From Bradyrhizobium sp. AS23.2 (GTDB taxonomy: Bacteria; Pseudomonadota; Alphaproteobacteria; Rhizobiales; Xanthobacteraceae): a stretch of 64,000 bases of DNA. A program made the position numbers and the translations under genes. This document shows positions 8,398 through 17,262 of the stretch, piece by piece. The notes under the pieces were generated by a model that was not told the origin of the DNA, did not search any database, and saw only the letters and a program-made list of their open reading frames with translations. The stretch covers positions 1-64,000 of the forward strand of contig NZ_LGHM01000034.1 of NCBI RefSeq assembly GCF_001908185.1. The letters are read 5' to 3'. Every line of letters begins with the position of its first letter. The stretch's first letter is position 1.

Positions 8398-9219
8398 ATG
8401 AACGCACATGCATCCACGGCACAGGCCGAACGCAGCCAACCGGTCCATATCGGCGACCATTTGCGCGAATGGCGGCAGCGCCGCCGCATGAGCCAGCTCG
8501 ATCTGGCGGGCGAAGCCGAGATCTCCGCGCGGCATCTGAGCTTCGTCGAGACCGGCCGTGCCGCGCCCTCGCGCGACATGGTGCTGAGACTCGCCGAGCG
8601 TCTCGACGTGCCCTTGCGCGAACGCAACGTGCTGCTGGTCGCGGCCGGCTACGCGCCGGCCTTCCCGCAGCGCCCGCTGGAGGATCCCGCCTTGAAATCA
8701 GCCCGCCAGGCGATCGACCTCGTGCTTAGGGCGCATGAGCCCAACCCGGCGCTGGCCTATGATCGGCACTGGAATCTGGTCTCCGCCAACCGCATGGTGG
8801 CGCCGTTGCTCGAAGGCATTCCGCAGCGGCTGCTCGGCCAACCCTTCAACGTGCTGCGGCTCGCCTTTCATCCGGAGGCGCTCGCGCCGCGCACGGTCAA
8901 TCTCGCGGAGTGGTGCGGGCACCTCCTGGAGCGGCTGCACCGGCAATGCGAGGCCACCGCAGATCCCGAGCTGATCAAGCTCTACAATGATTTGAAGAGC
9001 TACCCGATCCCGGCGCGCTCGGCGCCGCTGTCGAGCGACAATGTCGCGATCCCGTTCAAGCTGCGCCACGACGGGGAGATCCTCAGTTTCTTCTCGACCA
9101 CCATGGTGTTCGGCACGCCGGTCGACATCACATTGTCGGAGCTGGCGCTGGAGACGTTCTTCCCGGCCGACGAGCGCACCGCCGAGCGTCTCAGGCAGAT
9201 GGCAGCAGCCATGACCTAG
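8398..9219 (+). CDS. XRE-family regulator with MmyB-like ligand-binding domain
   Basis: A 273-residue transcription factor. The helix-turn-helix is at about residues 18-72 (LREWRQRRRMSQLDLAGEAEIS ... VETGRAAPSRDMV region), followed by the MmyB-type domain at about 105-265 with the motif YDRHWNLVSANRMV that is characteristic of this group. Family members usually regulate neighbouring genes in response to small hydrophobic ligands. The next gene, a FrnE-like oxidoreductase, follows 67 bases downstream on the same strand and may be its target or partner. The start ATG at 8398 is the first in frame. Confidence 0.92.
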   Translation: MNAHASTAQAERSQPVHIGDHLREWRQRRRMSQLDLAGEAEISARHLSFVETGRAAPSRDMVLRLAERLDVPLRERNVLLVAAGYAPAFPQRPLEDPALKSARQAIDLVLRAHEPNPALAYDRHWNLVSANRMVAPLLEGIPQRLLGQPFNVLRLAFHPEALAPRTVNLAEWCGHLLERLHRQCEATADPELIKLYNDLKSYPIPARSAPLSSDNVAIPFKLRHDGEILSFFSTTMVFGTPVDITLSELALETFFPADERTAERLRQMAAAMT

Positions 9220-9286
9220 CGCCCTTGCCTCGGGATCGGTTCGGCTTATCTTTGGACGAACCCTGTACTGCCCGAAGGAGGCGCCC

Positions 9287-9967
9287 ATGAGCACGTCTGA
9301 CATGAGCACATTGAAGCCGCTCCGGATCGACGTCGTCTCCGACGTGGTGTGTCCCTGGTGCTATATCGGCAAGCACCGGATCGAGAGCGCGCTGGCGCTC
9401 GTCCCCGACGTTCCGGTCAAGCTCAATTACCGCCCCTTCTTCCTCAATCCCTGGGTGCCGCGCGAGGGCATCAGCCGCGAGGACTATCTCACCACCAAGT
9501 TCGGCTCGGTCGAGGCTTATAAGGGCATTGCCGGCCGCGTCGTCGCGGCGGCCAGCGAGGAGGGCCTCGTCTATCGGCCCGAGCTGGTAGCTCGCCAGCC
9601 CAACACGACCGACTGCCACCGCCTGATCCTTTGGGCCGAGGCGATCGGCAAGGCGCCCGAGATGAAGCAGCGCCTGATGGAGCTGTACTTCCGCGACGGC
9701 GGCGATCTCACCGACGTGAACGTGCTGGTGCAGGCTGCGGCCGATGTCGGCCTCGATGCCGACGACGTGCGCAAGCGCCTTGCCACCGACGAGGACGTTG
9801 CGCGCGTTTCGGCCGACGCACAGGAGGCCGCCGAGAAGGGCATCTCCGGCGTGCCGACTTACGTGTTCGCGCAGAAATATGCCGTCTCCGGCGCGCAGGA
9901 TCCGAATCTGCTCGCGCGCGCCATCCGCCAGGTCTCGGCGGAGATCAACGCGCAGGCGGCGGAGTAG
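9287..9967 (+). CDS. DsbA-family oxidoreductase, FrnE-like
   Basis: A 226-residue thioredoxin-fold protein without a signal peptide, so cytoplasmic. The CPWC active site (Cys22-Cys25) sits in SDVVCPWCYIGKHRIE, and the cis-proline loop is GVPTYVF. This is the FrnE/2-hydroxychromene-2-carboxylate isomerase-like branch, which contributes to thiol redox balance and oxidative stress tolerance. An AAGGAGG Shine-Dalgarno precedes ATG 9287; a second ATG at 9302 is possible. Its last 23 bases overlap the end of the convergent gene at 9945. Confidence 0.92.
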   Translation: MSTSDMSTLKPLRIDVVSDVVCPWCYIGKHRIESALALVPDVPVKLNYRPFFLNPWVPREGISREDYLTTKFGSVEAYKGIAGRVVAAASEEGLVYRPELVARQPNTTDCHRLILWAEAIGKAPEMKQRLMELYFRDGGDLTDVNVLVQAAADVGLDADDVRKRLATDEDVARVSADAQEAAEKGISGVPTYVFAQKYAVSGAQDPNLLARAIRQVSAEINAQAAE

Positions 9968-11144
9968 CTTTCGCTTTTTTGCGTAATAGGCGGACCACGC
10001 GCCGCGCGGCCTCGTGCGCGGCGTTGAGGCCAACCAATGCTGCGTGAATCAAGGCCACAACCGGATCGTTCCGCCGCAGCGGGATCAAGACGTCACCGAT
10101 TGCAAGGCGTTCCCGCCAGATCGGATTGATCATGGGGTGATCGGCGCTCGCCGTGGAATCCGCGCTGGCAATGGCCGGATCGGCGCAGAGATGACGTGTG
10201 AGCTCGAGCGTGAGCTGCACGCCCGGTGAAAATCTTGCAAAGCGTTCGTCGATGCCGAGCTTGAAGAAGAAGGCGCGGTCCTGGTGGCGCAGCACGATGC
10301 CGGCGGCCAGCGGTGTCAAGCCGGCACGCAAGGTGACGATCTCGCATTGCGCGGTTTCTGCCAGAGCCGGGACAGCGCGGTGGATAAAGGTCGAATCGCC
10401 TGGGTGCTGGATCAGCGCGGTGCCGCGCTTGCCCTTCCAGCCGCTGGCTTCGAGCTGCAGGAATGTTTCGAGCGCCGGCCTGATTTCGTCCGGCTTGTTT
10501 GCAACCTCGAAGGCGACGGGGCCGTGCTCTTCAAGACGATGGCGCTGCCGGCGTAGCTCCTTGAGTTTCTTGGCGCCGAGCGCCTCTCGCAACACTGTGT
10601 CGCCGTCTTGCGTCGCATCGAGACTGGCGCGGATGTAGGAGCTGAGGATTCGCGGCTTCAGGCCGTCGCGATTCAGGATCTGCTTGAGGGAACTCATCGC
10701 CGCGCCGTCGAGCGCGACGTCATTCAGCACGAGCGCGTGCACGCCGGCTTCGCGCGCCTGCTGCAACAGACGCGTCGCTGCCTCGATCGGGGCGTCGCGG
10801 TCGATCAAAGGGCTGCACAGCGTGCCGTAGGGATGCGCGCTCACCAGCGCGGGCAGGGGGATCTTCCAGGCACGCCAGAGCGAGATCACCGGCATCAACC
10901 CGATCAGTCGCGACGAAGATCCGTCGAATACGCGAAGCGCCGAGGCATCAGTGCGGCCGCGCGCGGTTGCGCTGACGGCGAGCTCCCAGCCCGGCAGGTA
11001 ATATCCATTTGGTTCGACCGCGCGCTGCGCGAGCGCACGCCATTGGCCGGGTTCGATCGCCGTAAGCGGGACGAGCGCGCGCGCCGCTGCGGCGCCCTTT
11101 GCAGGTGCCGGATTGATCGCTGCCTGGTGCGCGATGTCGACCAC
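9945..11144 (-). CDS. BioF2-like GNAT acetyltransferase (CelD-related)
   Basis: A 399-residue protein with the double-GNAT architecture of the PF13480 group: a degenerate first half and a second half containing LKELRRQRHRLEEHG, a GWKGKRGTALIQHPGD segment and LRAGLTPLAAGIVLRHQD, typical of acyltransferases used for polysaccharide, lipid or peptide modification (CelD, FemAB relatives). The C-terminus is Lys/Arg-rich. Substrate cannot be told from sequence, and no polysaccharide genes adjoin it. It is convergent with, and overlaps by 23 bases, the FrnE-like gene. Confidence 0.8.
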   Translation of the reverse strand: MVDIAHQAAINPAPAKGAAAARALVPLTAIEPGQWRALAQRAVEPNGYYLPGWELAVSATARGRTDASALRVFDGSSSRLIGLMPVISLWRAWKIPLPALVSAHPYGTLCSPLIDRDAPIEAATRLLQQAREAGVHALVLNDVALDGAAMSSLKQILNRDGLKPRILSSYIRASLDATQDGDTVLREALGAKKLKELRRQRHRLEEHGPVAFEVANKPDEIRPALETFLQLEASGWKGKRGTALIQHPGDSTFIHRAVPALAETAQCEIVTLRAGLTPLAAGIVLRHQDRAFFFKLGIDERFARFSPGVQLTLELTRHLCADPAIASADSTASADHPMINPIWRERLAIGDVLIPLRRNDPVVALIHAALVGLNAAHEAARRVVRLLRKKAKATPPPAR

Positions 11145-11371
11145 GTCCCGTCGTCCCCGTTCACGCAGGCAAAAGCCAGCGTTACGCCGTCATGCTTAGC
11201 GCAAAGATTGGAAAATACAGTTGGGACGACGCTTCAATTCGAGCGGTATTGTTAATGTCTCATTGACCATTCGCCCGGTGAGGCTTCGCCGGATGGGCTC
11301 GCTATTGGTCACCCGGCACGAAATGGTCACGGGCGCAGAGGGGCATTCCCCCGCGTTTGCGCCAACGTGTC

Positions 11372-11692
11372 CTATTCCGATGCGCAGAAGAGGCGGTACA
11401 GCGTCTGCAGCACCGCCCGCACTTCCCGGCTCGCAAGGCTGTAATATATCGTCTGACCCTCGCGCCGGGTCTTGACCAGGCTCAAAGCGCGCATCTTCCC
11501 GAGATGTTGGGATAGTGCCGCCGAGGACAGGCCGGCGATGTCGGCGAGTTCGCCGACTGACCTCTCGCCGTCCAGCATGTTGCAGAGAACCATGAGCCGC
11601 TTTGGATTGCCCATTGCGGCGAGGAGGCTGGAGACCTCTTCGGCCTTCTCCTCCAGAGCGATCAATTCCTGATTTCGGGGCTTGCGCGTCAT
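11372..11692 (-). CDS. ArsR-family repressor of the BigR/SqrR persulfide-sensing type
   Basis: 106 residues from ATG 11692, winged-helix ArsR fold: AAMGNPKRLMVLCNML, then the recognition region SSAALSQHLGKMRALSLV and wing TRREGQTIYYSL. It has two cysteines, Cys37 in helix 2 and Cys103 near the end (LFCASE). The 66-residue spacing equals that between the two reactive cysteines of SqrR and BigR, which form a polysulfide bridge on exposure to persulfides and then release DNA. It is divergent from a pair of YeeE/YedE genes, the same partners found beside BigR. A longer open frame extends upstream, but this ATG begins the conserved domain. Confidence 0.88.
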   Translation of the reverse strand: MTRKPRNQELIALEEKAEEVSSLLAAMGNPKRLMVLCNMLDGERSVGELADIAGLSSAALSQHLGKMRALSLVKTRREGQTIYYSLASREVRAVLQTLYRLFCASE

Positions 11693-11706
11693 GGCTGTCC
11701 TATATA

Positions 11707-11728
11707 TTAGTATATTCGAAAATAATAA
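11707..11728. promoter_or_regulatory. Candidate operator for the ArsR/BigR-type repressor
   Basis: An AT-rich imperfect palindrome centred on TTCGAA (TTA-g-TAT-a-TTCGAA-a-ATA-a-TAA), 18 of 22 positions symmetric, in otherwise GC-rich DNA. It lies 15 bases upstream of the repressor start and 64 bases ahead of the divergent YeeE start, as expected for a shared autoregulated operator. BigR/SqrR operators are AT-rich palindromes of similar size. Confidence 0.55.
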
Positions 11729-11791
11729 ACAATGGAAATGAGAGGTATCCGGCGCCGCGCTTTGCGGACGCCCTCGATCCGGAGGACTACA

Positions 11792-12220
11792 ATGACTGTC
11801 ACGCCCTTCACGCCGATTGCTTCGCTCCTGGGTGGTGCGCTGATCGGCCTTTCGGCCGTGCTCCTGATGTGGGCGACGGGACGGATCGCCGGCGTCAGCG
11901 GCATCGCGGCGCGGCTGTTTCCGCCTTACGAGGACGGTGAATTCGCCGGCCGGCTTGCCTTTGTCGCGGGTCTTGTCGCCGCACCCGTGCTGGTCCGGCT
12001 CGCCACCGGAGGCCTGCCGGAGCAAACGATTGCGGCGGGAACGCCGGTCCTGATCGTCGGCGGATTGCTCACGGGCTTCGGTTCGGTGTGGGGCAGTGGC
12101 TGCACGTCCGGCCATGGCGTCTGTGGCCTGTCGCGGCTTTCCGTACGCTCGCTGGTCGCGACCGTCACCTTCATGGCGGCGGGCATGGCCACGGTCTTCG
12201 TGATGCGGCACTGGAGCTGA
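11792..12220 (+). CDS. YeeE/YedE-family membrane protein, first half (sulfur transport type)
   Basis: 142 residues from ATG 11792, which has a GGAGGA Shine-Dalgarno five bases upstream. Four hydrophobic segments and the family motif GxxxGxGSVWGSGCTSGHGVCGLSRL (about 90-115) are present, with the conserved Cys in the pore region. YeeE/YedE (DUF395) proteins import thiosulfate or related sulfur compounds. Splitting into two adjacent half-size genes is the arrangement of PmpA/PmpB beside BigR. The next gene begins five bases after this stop, so the pair is surely co-transcribed. Confidence 0.9.
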   Translation: MTVTPFTPIASLLGGALIGLSAVLLMWATGRIAGVSGIAARLFPPYEDGEFAGRLAFVAGLVAAPVLVRLATGGLPEQTIAAGTPVLIVGGLLTGFGSVWGSGCTSGHGVCGLSRLSVRSLVATVTFMAAGMATVFVMRHWS

Positions 12221-12225
12221 CGGTC

Positions 12226-12693
12226 ATGGCGATCCTCGTTCAATTCGCGATCGGGCTGATCTTTGGTCTCGGCCTCATCGTCTCCGGCATGTCGAATCCG
12301 GCGAAAGTGCTGAACTTCCTGGATGTCGGCGGGATTCCCGCAGGGACCTGGGATGCGAGCCTTGCTTTCGTGATGGCCGGCGCAATCGCTGTCACCTTCT
12401 TCGGATTTAATCGAGTCTTGAGGCTTGCGCGGCCGTTCTTCTCGGCTCGCTTCTACGTTCCGACACGAACGGATATCGATCCCAGAGTTGTCGTTGGTCC
12501 TGCCATTTTCGGCATCGGCTGGGGAATGGCAGGCTTCTGTCCGGGGCCGGCGCTGACCGCGCTTGGATTCGGTTCGCCATCGGCCGTTATCTTCGTTGCC
12601 GCGATGTTTGCCGGCATGGTGCTAGCCCGCTTCGTTTCTCACCTGCCGCCGTTGACGCGTTTCGTCACGCCGGCCGACCCGCTCGAAACCTGA
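12226..12693 (+). CDS. YeeE/YedE-family membrane protein, second half
   Basis: 155 residues from ATG 12226. It contains the DUF395 signatures GLIVSGMSNPAKVLNFLDV (about 18-36) and GIGWGMAGFCPGPALTALG (about 100-118), with a conserved Cys, and about four membrane segments. With the preceding gene it should form one transporter-like unit for reduced sulfur, regulated by the divergent BigR-type repressor. Confidence 0.92.
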   Translation: MAILVQFAIGLIFGLGLIVSGMSNPAKVLNFLDVGGIPAGTWDASLAFVMAGAIAVTFFGFNRVLRLARPFFSARFYVPTRTDIDPRVVVGPAIFGIGWGMAGFCPGPALTALGFGSPSAVIFVAAMFAGMVLARFVSHLPPLTRFVTPADPLET

Positions 12694-12713
12694 GTAACCG
12701 CAGAGAGTCAGTC

Positions 12714-13070
12714 ATGGACAAGAATTATCCCGAGATCGTCAGGCAAATCTCCGCCAACATGAAGAAGCTCCGCAACGATATTCCCGACACGATGAAGGGA
12801 TTTGCCATGCTCGCGCAGGCCGCCACGCGGGACGGCGCGCTTGACAAGAAGACCAAGGAGCTGATGGCGCTGGCGCTCGGCGTTGCCGCGCATTGCGACG
12901 GCTGCATCGGCTTTCACACCGAAGCGCTCGTCAAGCTCGGTGCAACGCGTGAGGAGGTCGAGGAGACGCTCGGCATGGCCGTCTACATGGGCGGCGGGCC
13001 GTCGCTGATGTATGCAGCGGATGCGATTGCGGCCTACGAGCAGTTCCAGCAGCAAGCGGTCGCCGCCTGA
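12714..13070 (+). CDS. Carboxymuconolactone decarboxylase-family (AhpD-like) protein
   Basis: 118 residues with the AhpD-type active-site motif CDGCIGFH (Cys60, Cys63, His67) and the TREEVEETLGMAVYMGGGP helix pair. Members are thiol peroxidases or reductase partners. It begins 20 bases after the second YeeE gene on the same strand, so it belongs to the presumed persulfide-response unit, in the place where a persulfide dioxygenase is often found. A peroxide or persulfide reductase role is inference. Confidence 0.88.
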   Translation: MDKNYPEIVRQISANMKKLRNDIPDTMKGFAMLAQAATRDGALDKKTKELMALALGVAAHCDGCIGFHTEALVKLGATREEVEETLGMAVYMGGGPSLMYAADAIAAYEQFQQQAVAA

Positions 13071-13149
13071 CGCCGATCCGCCGGCGCAGTCATGGAGACA
13101 GGACCGGGCAAGCTGTCTCGTCCGGTCCCGTCCGTTGTGGCCTTATTGC

Positions 13150-13479
13150 TTACCAGCGGTCGTGATCGACGCCGACGCCCACGCTGACGCCGGGCGCACG
13201 GATGCCCACACCCGGGCGCGGACCGTCATCCCAGTCGCGGTAGGTGCGATGCTCGTAATAGCGGTCGCGCGGCATTCTGGCGTAGGAGTCACGCACGATC
13301 ACGCGCGCGCCGCCATGGGTGCGATAGCAATTGCCGGCGTCGTCGCAGACGAGCCGAACCTGCTGAACCAGATCGGGGTTGGCGTATTCGCTGGTCGTGT
13401 AGAAATCAGCAGCCTTCGCGCCGCTAGCCGCAGTGAGGGCTCCGACACCAGCCAGCAGTGCAATCGTAAACGTCCTCAT
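13150..13479 (-). CDS. Small secreted protein of unknown function
   Basis: 109 residues. An N-terminal signal peptide (TIALLAGVGALTAASGAKA, cut before ADFY) is followed by a mature part with two cysteines (VCDDAGNCYRTHGG), a run of Arg/Asp/Tyr residues, and a Gly/Val-rich tail. The start ATG 13479 has an AGGAG seven bases upstream. Not recognised beyond being a typical rhizobial periplasmic small protein. Confidence 0.75.
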   Translation of the reverse strand: MRTFTIALLAGVGALTAASGAKAADFYTTSEYANPDLVQQVRLVCDDAGNCYRTHGGARVIVRDSYARMPRDRYYEHRTYRDWDDGPRPGVGIRAPGVSVGVGVDHDRW

Positions 13480-13594
13480 CCTGTGCTCCTCCGATGCTGC
13501 CCTCGAGGGTGACAAGAATGGAAGGCGGGGATCGTTCCCGGCCATTCCGCACGTTTTTCCCGGAACCGGATCGCGTTTCGGCGCGAATGGGTCC

Positions 13595-13999
13595 CTAGAT
13601 CGGCTCGTAGCTTTCCGACCCGCAGGTGTCGTCGGCTTCGGCACGACGGCGATCGATCACCTTTCCGCCGTTGATCGTCACGATGTAGGTCTGCAGGCCG
13701 AGCGCGGTGCCGGTGGCGGAGGTGAGCTGCGCCCGGACGCAGGCTGTCCAGCCCGGCCCCCGCACCTCGCGATGGGGGGCGGCGACGTGAACCTCGCGCG
13801 GATAGGACGTGTTGAGGAAGACGACGTCGATCTGCTCGCGCACCACGCGCTTGACGTCGGGGGGCGGTTCGGGCGGCGGCTGCTCGGCTTCCTTCATGCG
13901 CATGAATTCGGGCACCGGCGCACGGCTGTCGGCAAAGCCGCAAGCACCGAGCACAAGTGCGCTGGCGAGCAACGCCACATGAGCAACAATCCTCAACAT
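13595..13999 (-). CDS. Putative lipoprotein of unknown function
   Basis: 134 residues from ATG 13999. A lipobox LGAC ends the hydrophobic leader, so the mature protein should be lipidated at Cys19. A proline-rich stretch (EQPPPEPPPD) and a domain with two cysteines (WTACVRAQL, DDTCGS) follow. A TTG upstream at 14023 is a poorer start because the lipobox would be too deep. No family recognised. Confidence 0.72.
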   Translation of the reverse strand: MLRIVAHVALLASALVLGACGFADSRAPVPEFMRMKEAEQPPPEPPPDVKRVVREQIDVVFLNTSYPREVHVAAPHREVRGPGWTACVRAQLTSATGTALGLQTYIVTINGGKVIDRRRAEADDTCGSESYEPI

Positions 14000-14150
14000 T
14001 CCTGAAGGTCCCCTGCGGGCCAACAGATAGGCGCGAATGCGCCACGGCGAAGTCCCCGCCGATCAACATTTGCTGAAGCCGGGGAGCCCGCGGCATTTGC
14101 TATTACGGGATTGCAGGCTAGTTTGTATCCCCGACGAGGGGATTGCACCT

Positions 14151-14384
14151 ATGAGGATTTTGGTCATAGCGGCCGCGGTGCTGGCACTGACTGTTGCCTC
14201 AGCGCAAGCGCAGATGGGTGGTGGCAGACGCCATCCTAATGAGGGCGGTCAGAAGGCCGACAACAAGCCCAAAGTCGACGACAAGGCTTACAAGGCCGCG
14301 CTCGAGCGCATTCCCGAGCCCAAGGAGAAGTATGACCCGTGGAGCGGGGCGCGTCCGGCTGACCCCGCCAAGAAGCCGAAATAA
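14151..14384 (+). CDS. Small secreted protein with DPWxGxR motif
   Basis: 77 residues: signal peptide cut after AQA, a Gly/Arg-rich start, then the motif AYKAALERIPEPKEKYDPW-SGAR and a Lys/Pro tail. The same motif pattern recurs in the protein at 18145, so the two are paralogues of a short periplasmic family with no known function. It lies 11 bases upstream of the PQQ dehydrogenase on the same strand and is probably co-transcribed with it. Confidence 0.75.
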   Translation: MRILVIAAAVLALTVASAQAQMGGGRRHPNEGGQKADNKPKVDDKAYKAALERIPEPKEKYDPWSGARPADPAKKPK

Positions 14385-14395
14385 GCGAGTCGGGC

Positions 14396-16429
14396 GTGGC
14401 GATCCGCTTGTGCCATTCGGCTCTGATCGCGCTCCTCTTGCTGTTGCCACGGCCATGCATGGCCTGGGAGAGTTGGGGCGGCGATGCCGGCGGTTCGCGC
14501 TTCTCGGCGCTCCGAGAGATCACGCCAGATAATGTCGGTAATCTCGTTCAGGCGTTTGAATTCCATACCGGTGATCTCACGGCGCGCCCGCCTGAGGCGA
14601 TGCGGCGAACCAAATTCGAGGCGACGCCGCTGTTCATCGAGGACAGCCTCATCTTCTGCTCGCCCTTCAACGAGGTCATTGCGCTCGATCCCGGCACGGG
14701 TGTGCAGAAGTGGCGCTTCGATCCGAAGATCGCCACCAATCAACGTCCCGCTAATCGCTACGTCTGCCGCGGCGTGACCTACTGGATCGATGATGAGGCG
14801 CCAGCAAATGCCGCCTGTCGATCGCGCGTCTTCATGGGCACGAACGATGTCCGCCTGATCGCGCTCGATGCGAAGACGGGAATTCCATGTGCCGGTTTCG
14901 GCAATGGCGGCCAGATCAGGCTCGATATTGGTACGGCGCTGGAATGGCCCGGCGAATTCCAGATCACCTCGCCGCCGGCCGTCGGGCGCGGTGTCGTCGT
15001 GGTCGGCTCCTCGATCGGCGACAACCGCCGCGTCGACGCGCCAAGCGGCGTGGTGCGTGCGTTCGATGCGCGGACCGGTCGAACGCGCTGGACGTTCGAG
15101 CCGCTCAAGCGCGACGGCATCGAAGCCGGCCACGCCAATGTCTGGGCGCCGATGTCGGTCGACGTGGCGCGTGGGCTGGTGTTCCTGCCGACGTCCTCGC
15201 CGTCACCGGACTTTTGGGGCGGCAAGCGGCCAGGCAATAACGAGCACGCCAATTCGGTGGTCGCGCTGCGCATCGAGACCGGCGAGCTCGTGTGGGCGTT
15301 CCAGACCGTGCATCACGATGTCTGGGATTACGATCTGCCCGCGCAGCCGACGCTCGCGCGCCTCGACACTGGTGATGGTCAGCGCGACGTCGTGATCCAG
15401 CCGACCAAGCAAGGTTTTGTCTTCGTGCTTGATCGCGACACTGGCAAGCCGGTGTGGCCCGTCGAGGAGCGCGCGGTACCGCAAGGCGGCGAGGAAGGTG
15501 AAAAGTTGTCGCCGACGCAACCGTTCCCGACGCATGTGCCGGCGCTGACATCGCAAAAAATATCGACCGGGGACGCACTCTCGATGTTGCCCGGCCTGCG
15601 CCGCTCATCTTGCGAGCGCCAGTTCGCGGAGGCCCGCAACGAGGGGCTGTTCACGCCGCCTTCGGTGCAAGGCACCCTGGAGTTTCCGTTCACCGGCGGC
15701 GGGGTGAACTGGGGGAGCGCGGCCTTCGATCCGGTCAACCAGATCCTCTACGCCAACACCAGCCGTGCCGTTCATCTCATCAAGCTGATCCCGCGCGCGG
15801 CGGCCACCGGATTCAATCCGCCGCCCGGTCACGATTTCGGCCAGCAGCGCGGCGCGCCGTTTGCGATGTCGCGTGCGGTCGTGATGTCGCCGCTCGGGCT
15901 GCTCTGCAACAAGCCGCCCTGGGGCGAGATGGTCGCGGTCGATCTGAAGGCCGGCAAGATTCTCTGGCGTTCGATCGTCGGCACCACCGAGGATCTTGCG
16001 CCGCTCGGTGTGCCGCTGCCCTGGGGGGCGCCGCTCGTCAACGGGCTCGCGGTCACCGCAGGCGGTCTCGTCTTCACCGGCGCGATGGATGCCTACCTGC
16101 GCGCCTTCGATGCGCGAAGCGGCAGAGAGCTGTGGCAGGGGCGACTGCCCGTGCCCGGCGTCGCCAATCCCATGACCTATCTCTGGAAGGGCGAGCAATA
16201 TGTCGCAATCGGCGCTGGCGGCCACTCCGAGGCAGGCACCTCGATCGGCGACAGCGTCGTTGCATTCCGTCTGGCGCGGCCGGGCGAGGCGCCGTCACTG
16301 TGGTCGCGCACGATCGATCGTCCCGGCGGACGATTCTTTGCGGCGTCGTCGGCGATCGTACTCGCGATCATCGCGCTCGTGGTCGCAAGCCTGCGCTGGC
16401 GTCGCAGTCATCGTATCAAGCAATCATAA
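14396..16429 (+). CDS. PQQ-dependent dehydrogenase (glucose/quinate-type propeller) with C-terminal membrane anchor
   Basis: 677 residues from a GTG start. A signal peptide (to about residue 23) leads to the quinoprotein beta-propeller opening WESWGGDAGGSRFSAL, and the PQQ-type repeats include FDARTGRTRWTFEP, HHDVWDYDLPAQPTL, PTKQGFVFVLDRDTGKPVWP and the SPTQPFPTHVPALT segment typical of membrane glucose/quinate dehydrogenases. Unlike those, the five N-terminal helices are absent and a single helix near the C-terminus (IVLAIIALVVASL) anchors it. It would oxidise a sugar or alcohol in the periplasm and pass electrons to ubiquinone. The substrate is not determinable here. Confidence 0.9.
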   Translation: MAIRLCHSALIALLLLLPRPCMAWESWGGDAGGSRFSALREITPDNVGNLVQAFEFHTGDLTARPPEAMRRTKFEATPLFIEDSLIFCSPFNEVIALDPGTGVQKWRFDPKIATNQRPANRYVCRGVTYWIDDEAPANAACRSRVFMGTNDVRLIALDAKTGIPCAGFGNGGQIRLDIGTALEWPGEFQITSPPAVGRGVVVVGSSIGDNRRVDAPSGVVRAFDARTGRTRWTFEPLKRDGIEAGHANVWAPMSVDVARGLVFLPTSSPSPDFWGGKRPGNNEHANSVVALRIETGELVWAFQTVHHDVWDYDLPAQPTLARLDTGDGQRDVVIQPTKQGFVFVLDRDTGKPVWPVEERAVPQGGEEGEKLSPTQPFPTHVPALTSQKISTGDALSMLPGLRRSSCERQFAEARNEGLFTPPSVQGTLEFPFTGGGVNWGSAAFDPVNQILYANTSRAVHLIKLIPRAAATGFNPPPGHDFGQQRGAPFAMSRAVVMSPLGLLCNKPPWGEMVAVDLKAGKILWRSIVGTTEDLAPLGVPLPWGAPLVNGLAVTAGGLVFTGAMDAYLRAFDARSGRELWQGRLPVPGVANPMTYLWKGEQYVAIGAGGHSEAGTSIGDSVVAFRLARPGEAPSLWSRTIDRPGGRFFAASSAIVLAIIALVVASLRWRRSHRIKQS

Positions 16430-16473
16430 ACGTGTTGTGCATGCGATGCGAACAGTCGTTCACATCGTGCGCG

Positions 16474-16716
16474 CTATTGCACGAAAGCGAGGCCGACGCG
16501 CTTGTCATTGCGCCAGACCGTGCGACAATTCCGCACGAAATTGTCGCGCGCGATCGAGAGCGTGAACGATTGCGGTAACGTGACAGGGTTTTCGAGGTCG
16601 ATCGCGGCGCCGCTTGCCGAGATGTTTCGTACCGTGCACGCAATGCCGCCGTCTTCAAAGGTGATCGCTCCACCCTTGAAAACACGGTAACGCTGCGCGG
16701 TACGCTTCTCGATCAT
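16474..16716 (-). CDS. PilZ-domain protein
   Basis: 80 residues from ATG 16716, covering one PilZ domain. The c-di-GMP-binding signatures are EKRTAQRYRV (an RxxxR-like arginine pair) and NISASGAAID (the D/NxSxxG motif). Single-domain PilZ proteins relay c-di-GMP signals to motility or polysaccharide machinery. A longer frame begins at 16797 but adds unconserved residues. The RxxxR spacing is slightly degenerate, so ligand binding should be tested. Confidence 0.82.
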   Translation of the reverse strand: MIEKRTAQRYRVFKGGAITFEDGGIACTVRNISASGAAIDLENPVTLPQSFTLSIARDNFVRNCRTVWRNDKRVGLAFVQ

Positions 16717-16898
16717 CCACGTTAATCCATAATGACGATTGTGAAGTAGTGCATAGAAATTACGTTGAACTAAACTCAATACTGGCGCTACTTGCACAGC
16801 GCTTCAGACTTCGTTTACGACGTTGGAGCGATGAGCCACTCCGCCGAGTTTCCCCACAAGCCTTTCCTTTATGGCGTTACGCGCCGATGGAGATATTG

Positions 16899-17192
16899 AT
16901 GAAGACCACGATTTCGCTTCTGTTCGCTGCAGCGCTCTCGCTGTCGTCCATGCCCGCCCATGCCACCAAGCTCGATCTCGCGACGATGAGCTGCAAGCAG
17001 TTCCTCGAGAGCGGCGACGATACCATCAAGATGGTGCTGACCTGGATGGACGGCTGGTACAAGGGCGACGAGGACAATGCGATCTTCGACACCGACGTGT
17101 TCGTCGAGAACGCAAAGAAATTCGGCACCTATTGCGGAACCAATCCGAACGTCAGCATCGTCACCGCGGCCGACGAAGTGCTCGGCAAGTAA
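16899..17192 (+). CDS. HdeA/HdeB-family periplasmic protein
   Basis: 97 residues with a signal peptide cut after MPAHA. The mature protein has the HdeA pattern MSCKQFLESGDD ... WMDGWYKGDED and two cysteines (31 and 79) that would form the single disulfide of this acid-chaperone family. The start ATG 16899 follows a GGAG seven bases upstream. Proteins of this type protect periplasmic proteins at low pH. A strong hairpin terminator follows. Confidence 0.88.
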   Translation: MKTTISLLFAAALSLSSMPAHATKLDLATMSCKQFLESGDDTIKMVLTWMDGWYKGDEDNAIFDTDVFVENAKKFGTYCGTNPNVSIVTAADEVLGK

Positions 17193-17262
17193 CTTCCGAA
17201 GCGTGGCGAGGGAAGCGTGACGGCATCGCGCTTCGGTCTCCTGCCTCGCCCTGATCGTCATC

